Assembly (NCBI RefSeq): GCF_947179165.1
Contig: NC_077237.1
Location: forward strand, 58,734,023-58,798,022
DNA length: 64,000 nt
From: Solanum dulcamara
Taxonomy: Eukaryota; Streptophyta; Magnoliopsida; Solanales; Solanaceae
Reading direction: 5' to 3'
Positions 58,001 through 64,000 of this stretch are shown here, one piece after another. The notes under the pieces were generated by a model. The model saw only the letters and a list, made by a program, of their open reading frames with translations. It searched no databases and was not told the DNA's origin. The number at the start of each line of letters is the position of its first letter. Positions within the stretch are counted from its first letter, which is position 1. Made by a program: the position numbers and the translations under genes.

Positions 58001-61000
58001 GCCCCAATACAATGGAGGCTCTTCCAGCTAGAGCTGCATGGAATCCTAAGCTGACGGACTCCCAAAATCTGTATCTGTACCTGCGAGCATGAACGCAGGC
58101 CCCCCGGGAAAGGGGTCAGTACGACATATGTACTGAGTATGTAAAATTTAACATAATACACTGGAGGTATATTCGAAATAGAGAAGGAGGGAACAAATTA
58201 TTAAATCGAAGTCATGTACTTGTACTCTGTGAATCACAAAAGTATGCATGCTCAATTTTATACAATATAACTGGCCCTTTCAGAGATCCGGTGAATCACA
58301 TCTGTAGGACCATCATAGGCCCGGCACCATCACCACCTTATTACAACACATCTTCATCATATATACATGCATATCCCGGCCCTCTAATGAGGGACTCGGG
58401 GAGTTTTGTTGTGAACTGTGCACGAGAACATATCCTGGCTCGGAACTCAGGGAAAGAAGTGTTACAATATACACGAGTAGAGTAGTGAGTAAATATATGC
58501 AATTTCAATCATTATTAGAGACTTAACCGTATAAGAAGATTAAAATTTTGTTGGAGGACTCGAGTAGTAGTGTAGTCATCTCGAGTGACTTCTAAATGCC
58601 ATTATGGCCAATATCAATTATAATCTCGGGGCTCCTAGACATGTACTAAAGTAAAGACAAATTGCTTATGGAACCAGAAACATTTGTTAACATATAGTCT
58701 GTAAGACTTGGAGCCTGTACATTTGTTACCTCTTTAACATATAAAATTTCCAGGAAAATAGTTCAACTACTATCAGAGTTCGATATTCAAAAGTAATTAA
58801 GAGATGTTTAAGAATGGAGTTACCTCGGAGTTCAGATCAGATTCAACTTACGACTAAGAAAAGGACATGCCCCAAAAGAAGAAAGAGAATAAGCTCTATC
58901 TAGTCTGTACTTTCCTTCAGGTGATCTTCATATACATATTTCGTACCCGTCCCTTGACGGGGCTCAGTGAACCACTATGGCATTGTAACCTCATTTTCAT
59001 ATCAAATACATCTCAATAGAAATGAGAGATAGCTTCCCATACATTACATTCTGACACATAGAAGCCCTACTAGGAAATACTTAATCTTTACAAGAACTCT
59101 AATACTGAATAGTGGATAGGGTTTATGAGGCGTACTCGGAATTCTGGGAATGGAATTATCCCCACACTTCATATACAATTCACTTAAGGCTAAACATTGC
59201 CAAAAGGAAAGAAAGATAGCTGTACGAACTTATACCAAAACATGCCAAGAGAAAGCTTTACATACCTTGTTTGAGTTATTCCTCATCCTGTTCGCCTCGT
59301 CGTCCTTTGAACCTAGTCAACATGAAAGTAATATGAATATCAACCCCTCTTAACTTTCCAGCACCTTAGGTTACATCATAGTATTAATGGAATCTATTTC
59401 CTTGGGCAGCACATCCCCTATAATGTGCCCTATCCAAATTTCCAATTAGGACCCTAAGACCTACAGCCAACCAACAACAACAACCTGCCGCAATTCATAC
59501 AAACCATATACAACATGAATTCCAAATGACTTATTCAAAATTACGATATCAAAATAGGGTTTCTAGTTTCCATTTTTGTCAAACCTTTAACCGTACGAAG
59601 CGGGGGGTTGTGTGGCTGCAACCAGAAGCTTCCCAAACTCATTTAGAACAGTTTTATACCCTGAAACCACAATCCACACCCCTGTAGAAGCAACTCACAA
59701 GAACAATACTCTATTTCGACAACAATTCAACTATAGCGACTTAAATTTAGTTTATTCCGAACGTCGGACTTTTTATGACTTTTACACAACTTCCAGCAGC
59801 CCAAAAGGTGTGTAATACACCCTATAATTGGCCAAAACTAGCCAAATCGCAACTCGGAACTTCATCAAACGCACTGAACTTGAGCGGGCTGTTTGTGCGA
59901 CTTCCTCGTTGCCTCAAATTGGATTTTCTCGTTATTAAACATCATCATATAACCATGGGATACCATAATTAATTAATTCATGGAATGAAACCCGGAAGCT
60001 TACCCAAAACGGGTCAAATCCGTAGCCCTTCTCCCTTGTCCCTTTCACGTTTTACTCTTTTTTTCTCTTCCAAATTCCAATTCCAAACTGGAGTTTTAGT
60101 TCCATGAACGTCTTAAAATACATATATACGTATCCACATAATTTAGGTACACCGTATATAATTAATTCATGGAAGAAAATTGAAAAACTTACCTTTAAAC
60201 TTCAAAGGCCATGGCTGCCTCTCTATCTCTCTTTCTCACGTTTTTTTTCTATGTTGGCTGATGTTTTTGGATAATGAACAGCTTACGAATCATATACACA
60301 TATATATATGAGGTGAGGGATGACACGTGTCAGGCTCTTATTGGGCCACCTCAACCATGCGGCCAATGGGGGGCGGCCACGTGGCAGTGGGGTCTACCTC
60401 CCCCAAGCAGGTGGGTCACCTACTTGACCCCAAGCAGGTGGGTCACCTACCTACTTAGGTGCTGCCACATGTCACCCTCCCATTGGCTGCCCCGAATTTT
60501 TTTTTTCTTCCTCGTGGGTTCGTAATCTCATTCGTAATCTCATCTCACCTTAAGAGCCTATGAAACCTTTGATACATAAGCTTGGTATGGAATCAAGTAA
60601 CTCACGTATGTAAGACTTCTAACTTAGTAGTTTACCTAGATAAGTCGAGTCCTACGACTCGTTACTTGGCCTCCAACTCCTTCCGACTTCTCTTGACCCT
60701 AGTTCCAACCTTCCCTACCACGGGGTGTCACATTCTCCCTTCTTAGAGTTGTTCAATAGGGTCGTAACTTAAGTAGCTCACATACTAGCTTCTAAGTAAC
60801 TTAGGAGACATTCCGAGTTTAAAAGTGTGGGGTGTAACAGATATTCCCTACTCTGGAGTTATGATATGCTGTGGCGCCAGTGACGGGGTGGCGACCATAT
60901 TTTGTATTTGGTCACCGAGTCTCGTAATGGTGCCGGATATGGCATATGTTTTTCCGTATACATTATCTGTAGTTATGAAAAACATTTTGATATTCTGGAT

Positions 61001-61632
61001 ATTTTCTCATTTTTCCACCTTCTGTTCTGGTAATGGCTTTATTTATTATAGTCCATGCTTTATATACTCAGTACATATATCGTACTGACCCCCTTTCTTC
61101 GGGGGGCTGCATTTCATACCCGCAGTTACAGATGTTCATTTCAGATATCCTCCAGCTTAGGATCTCTGCTCAGCTATGTTGGAAGTGCTTCACTTTTTCG
61201 GAGCCTAGCTTTTGAGTACTGATCCTGCAATGTATATATTTGTTTATGCAGGGGTACGGCGGGGCCCTATCCCGCCATATGTTGACGTTCCTATTCTTAG
61301 AGGTCTGTAGACATATGTATATATGGGCTGTTGTGAGTTTGTTGAGTGGTAAATGTTCTTATGACATAGAAGCCTTATCGGCTTGCATGCCCTTTCATGA
61401 CATGATGCAAATGAAAGAGGCCACACGTGTATGAATATTTTATCACCCACTGGGTTCATGTGTTTGGTTCCTATATCTAGGAGGCTATATGAACATGGAA
61501 AATTTTTAACCCATTAAGGTTTTTGTGAGCAGTATCACGTTATACATAGTCCAATTTGACTGTAGTCGATAGTTACATAAATGGGGGTCCAAGTCGGACC
61601 CCAGTCGCGGCCCATGGGGTTGGGTCATGGCA
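55006..61632 (+). mobile_element. solo LTR K, split by J
   Basis: Termini are TGTTACACCCC and GTTGGGTCATGGCA, with perfect caaac duplications at 55001-55005 and 61633-61637. Without J it is 3,395 bp. It belongs to the long LTR subtype with F, with splice-donor-like steps at about 55719, 56311 and 56961. G-boxes are at 55421-55426, 55500-55505 and 55554-55559, and a TATA-like stretch is at 55598-55613. The part after J (60845-61632) carries the conserved TTCGGGGGGCTGCATTTCAT phrase. No internal sequence is present. Confidence 0.93.
57613..60839 (-). mobile_element. solo LTR J nested in solo LTR K, opposite orientation
   Basis: A 3,227-bp sequence with termini TGTCACGACCC and GGGTGTAACA, flanked by perfect gatat duplications (57608-57612, 60840-60844). 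Removing it restores the K sequence as seen uninterrupted in F at about 38400. On the minus strand, U3 at the right has G-boxes at 60324-60329 and 60378-60383, two AAGCAGGTG palindromes at 60400-60460 and a TATA-like run near 60298-60309. The terminal TGTCACGACCC is unmutated, so J is probably among the youngest insertions. Confidence 0.94.
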
Positions 61633-62393
61633 CAAACGAGTAGATCCACATACAACACATGTTTATAATTATGATACAGAGTCTACCATTGCAAGTAGCC
61701 TCTTTCGTCTCTATGTGAGACTTATATCAGATTCCATGTTATAGCTTATATGGTCTTACATATCGGTTAAGGTTAATATCCCACAAAATGTTTATATCTT
61801 TCTTATAAGCTCTTAAATGATGTTTTACGATGCATTGACCTTATTAAATGTCTTCCATGTTTTACTTTACAGTTTTCAAGTTATTTGGTCATGCATCACA
61901 TGTTCATTCATATTATGTCTATTTATTTATGATTATGTATATTTCTCACATACTTAGTATATTCCATGTAATAATGCATACTTTTGTCTATATTGTGACA
62001 TTATCGCTCTTCCATATTTCTAGTTGGTGTTCTATTCTACTTAGCTATTTTGGTGAATCCTCATGACTCGATGGCGAACTTGTGATGTAACTTCTTTATT
62101 TTCAGACTTATAATTATTTTATTATGTTTGGAGAGATAGGAGCTTGTTCTATGCCCCGTCTAAATTTAGTAGAGGCATTTCTAGATCATATGAGTATGTT
62201 TTAAATAATTTGGGTTTTTTTGAATTCTCCTATATTCGGGATTTTTTACATTAAGAATGTTTCTACATTTAAGGTTTATTTTCTATCTTATGCTTTGAAT
62301 TGTTATGCTATGTATTCTAAGAGGCTTAGTTGGAGTCTTTCGAGATTCTAATTTTTATGTCACATCTAGAGCCTATTTGGGTCCTTACAAATA

Positions 62394-62405
62394 TGGTATC
62401 AGAGC
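62394..62405 (+). promoter_or_regulatory. primer-binding site of element L (tRNA-Met)
   Basis: TGGTATCAGAGC lies four bases past the LTR end at 62389 and matches the initiator tRNA-Met primer site also found at 26314. Confidence 0.9.
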
Positions 62406-62605
62406 ACAAGGTTCAAGTGTCCTAGGGTGTCTAACATGCTGCTTCAAGTGGAGGTTTATTCATGGTGTGAAGCGCACCACATTTATGAATAGGAGGCTAT
62501 GAGGCGTTTAGGAAACTTCACTTCTTTCATCATTCTTATGTTGTGTAAGAAAGTTGAACTCCCTAAGCTTTCCTTCCAACGCTTGTTTTTTGTGATTACA
62601 AAATC

Positions 62606-63545
62606 ATGCCTCCATAAAAAGCTCCCACAATAAGGAATGTTAAGGAGGATAAAAAATATCCAAATAATCCCTTGGCCGAACAAGTGACTCATAAAGAATT
62701 TTAGACCGCGTTTCAATGGTTTTCCCATGATATGGCTGCACAAGGTAATAAAGAGGTGGTTTCTACCATCAACCCAAATATGGGTACGACGACTATTATA
62801 GTTCTTGACTTCACTCGTATGAACCCATCGAAGTTCCAGGGTTTGGATGTGGATGAGGAGTCATAAGTTTTCGTTGAGGGTATTTAGAAGATTTTACACA
62901 TCATGGGAATTAGTCTGGGGGAGAAGGAGGAGATAGATGCATATAAACTTAAGGGAGTTTCTCAGATTTTGTATGAATAGTGGAAGGATAAAAGCGCTAT
63001 AGATGCGGGTCTCATTGATTGAGAAAAGTTCAAGGGTGCTTTTGTTGACCATTTTTTTCCAATGGAGTTGAGAGAAGCTAAGGTCCAAGAGTTCATCAAA
63101 TTAAGGCAAGGTAACATGAGAGTTAGGTAATATTCACTAAATTTCACTCAACTGTCAAAATATTCTTTATTCATGGTTGCCCATTCTAGAGATCGCATGA
63201 TCAAGTTTGTATCGGATGTTTCAAACATGGTGGCCAAAGAATTTAGAATTTCCATATTGATCAAGGTGATGGACATCTCATGTATTATGAATCATGTCGA
63301 ACATATTAAGGAAGAGAACTTCAAGGAGAGGTCTAAAGAGTCCAAGAAGGCTCAAACTGAGAGCAGTGACTTTTCACACTCAAAGTTCGAGAATGGTGGC
63401 CATACAACTTTCACCAAAGGTTCTCCATTTAGAATTATTCTAACACTCTGGATCCAAAGTTCAAAAAAGATAGCTTTTCTAACTCTAAGCCTCTAGGAGG
63501 AGACCCGAGTGGTCAGACTATCCTCGGAAATTTGGGAAGATCCAT
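62606..63545 (+). pseudogene. gag of element L
   Basis: The start ATG at 62606 encodes MPP then TAA at codon 4, the same codon that is a stop in element I. Following frames give DFTRMNPSKFQGLDVDEES, HIMGISLGEKEEIDAYKLKG, KFKGAFVDHFFPMELREAKVQEF, LNFTQLSKYSLFMVAHSRDRM and MIKFVSDVSNMVAKEF, the standard capsid blocks of this gag. The zinc-knuckle position reads GNLGRSIEGS, so all cysteines and the histidine are lost. At least six stops occur. Pol is missing after about 63545. Confidence 0.9.
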
Positions 63546-64000
63546 CGAGGGGAGTACTCGGCAAGTTTCGGTGCATGCTTTGGGTTTATTGAGAATTTAA
63601 TTCTAGGGTTCAAGACTTTATTTTTTATTAAGTACTCAAGTATTCATCCTTTCAAATCAATGTAATCATACTCTTGCAAATTTTTAGTGATTCTAACATA
63701 TGATTTTGTATCCTGAGCAAGAATCTACAATTAAAATATAGGATTTTCAAGAAACGAATCCAAGAATTTCAAGAAAGGGTTTCTTGATCGTTCTTCTTCA
63801 AGTTAGGATCCTTCTTCAATATTTATGGAGCGTTTAAGGTATGTAAGGCTATCATAATATTGGAATATGTCCTTTATCATGCTCTATGTGTTCATAAATT
63901 CAAGTTGAGTTTTTAGTTGGAGTTTCCAATTCCAATAAAGTAAATTCTTGAGTTATCTATATTAATTCTATTGAGTCATTATATATATAAATATACTTTG
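63546..64000 (+). other. unassigned AT-rich, leader-like sequence at the window end
   Basis: No coding motif is visible. The stretch contains a CTTCTTCAA-rich pyrimidine segment followed by TTAAGGTATGTAAGG near 63836, the splice-donor-like phrase of LTR leaders in this window. It may therefore be the start region of another truncated LTR that replaced the pol of element L. Confidence 0.4.

Larger units (their letters stand above)
53700..62389 (+). repeat. 5' LTR of gypsy element L, split by K and J
   Basis: The right end, GTCCTTACA at 62389, is followed four bases later by a tRNA-Met primer site, which defines the LTR. Removing insert K (55006-61632) and one caaac joins ATTGGCCAAAC to GAGTAGATCC. 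The left boundary is uncertain, placed by the change in orientation of the flanking repeats. The net length would be about 2 kb. The frames at 61848-62066 and 62305-62502 are not genes. Confidence 0.7.

Noticed and set aside
1..64000. A host gene or a novel multi-gene system
   Set aside because: All recognisable coding belongs to gag-pol. No other conserved domain, operon-like order or intact long frame was seen on either strand.

Overview
This is plant nuclear DNA made almost entirely of decayed Ty3/gypsy (Metaviridae) LTR retrotransposons. I found no host protein-coding gene, rRNA or tRNA gene, CRISPR array or bacterial feature. Low GC, 3-3.7 kb LTRs opening TGTTACACCCC and closing GGGTTGGGTCGTGACA, primer-binding sites matching initiator tRNA-Met, chromovirus-like integrase C-termini and nested insertions with 5-bp target-site duplications (TSDs) suggest pericentromeric heterochromatin of a nightshade (Solanaceae). 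The family assignment rests on recalled resemblance, not a search.

Layout. 1-33933 is a tandem array on the + strand: partial LTR, internal region A, shared middle LTR, internal region B, right LTR. A is interrupted at 7442-19737 by minus-strand element C (TSD taggg). C's right LTR is interrupted by solo LTR E at 15865-19272 (TSD taagg). The middle LTR is interrupted by solo LTR D at 21858-24675 (TSD gattt). 33934 to about 41200 is minus-strand element G (pol and gag end), interrupted by solo LTR F at 35792-39122 (TSD cttgt). About 41200-42112 is LTR or leader-like sequence. 42113-52085 is the gag-protease part of plus-strand element I, interrupted by minus-strand element H at 43734-51991 (TSD atcca/attca). 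52086 to about 53700 looks like a minus-oriented LTR of another family, meeting head to head, across a cluster of ACGG..CCGT palindromes, the plus-oriented LTR of element L (about 53700-62389). L's LTR is interrupted by solo LTR K at 55006-61632 (TSD caaac), which is interrupted by reverse solo LTR J at 57613-60839 (TSD gatat). L's primer site and broken gag follow, and the window ends in leader-like AT-rich DNA.

All seven datable insertions (C, D, E, F, H, J, K) share the same LTR termini. Five are solo LTRs and two keep shortened internal regions. Every coding domain has stops, frameshifts or deletions, so all coding entries are given as pseudogenes. Domains recognised across the copies are gag with zinc knuckle, retropepsin, reverse transcriptase, RNase H, integrase and a chromodomain-like tail.

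No new protein system is present. The points of interest are architectural: a shared-LTR tandem array, a chimeric pol with two integrase modules, in-frame stops shared between copies, a duplicated protease-plus-LTR block, paired G-box (CACGTG) promoters, conserved splice-donor-like steps, and family-specific 40-bp and 50-bp minisatellites inside the LTRs.
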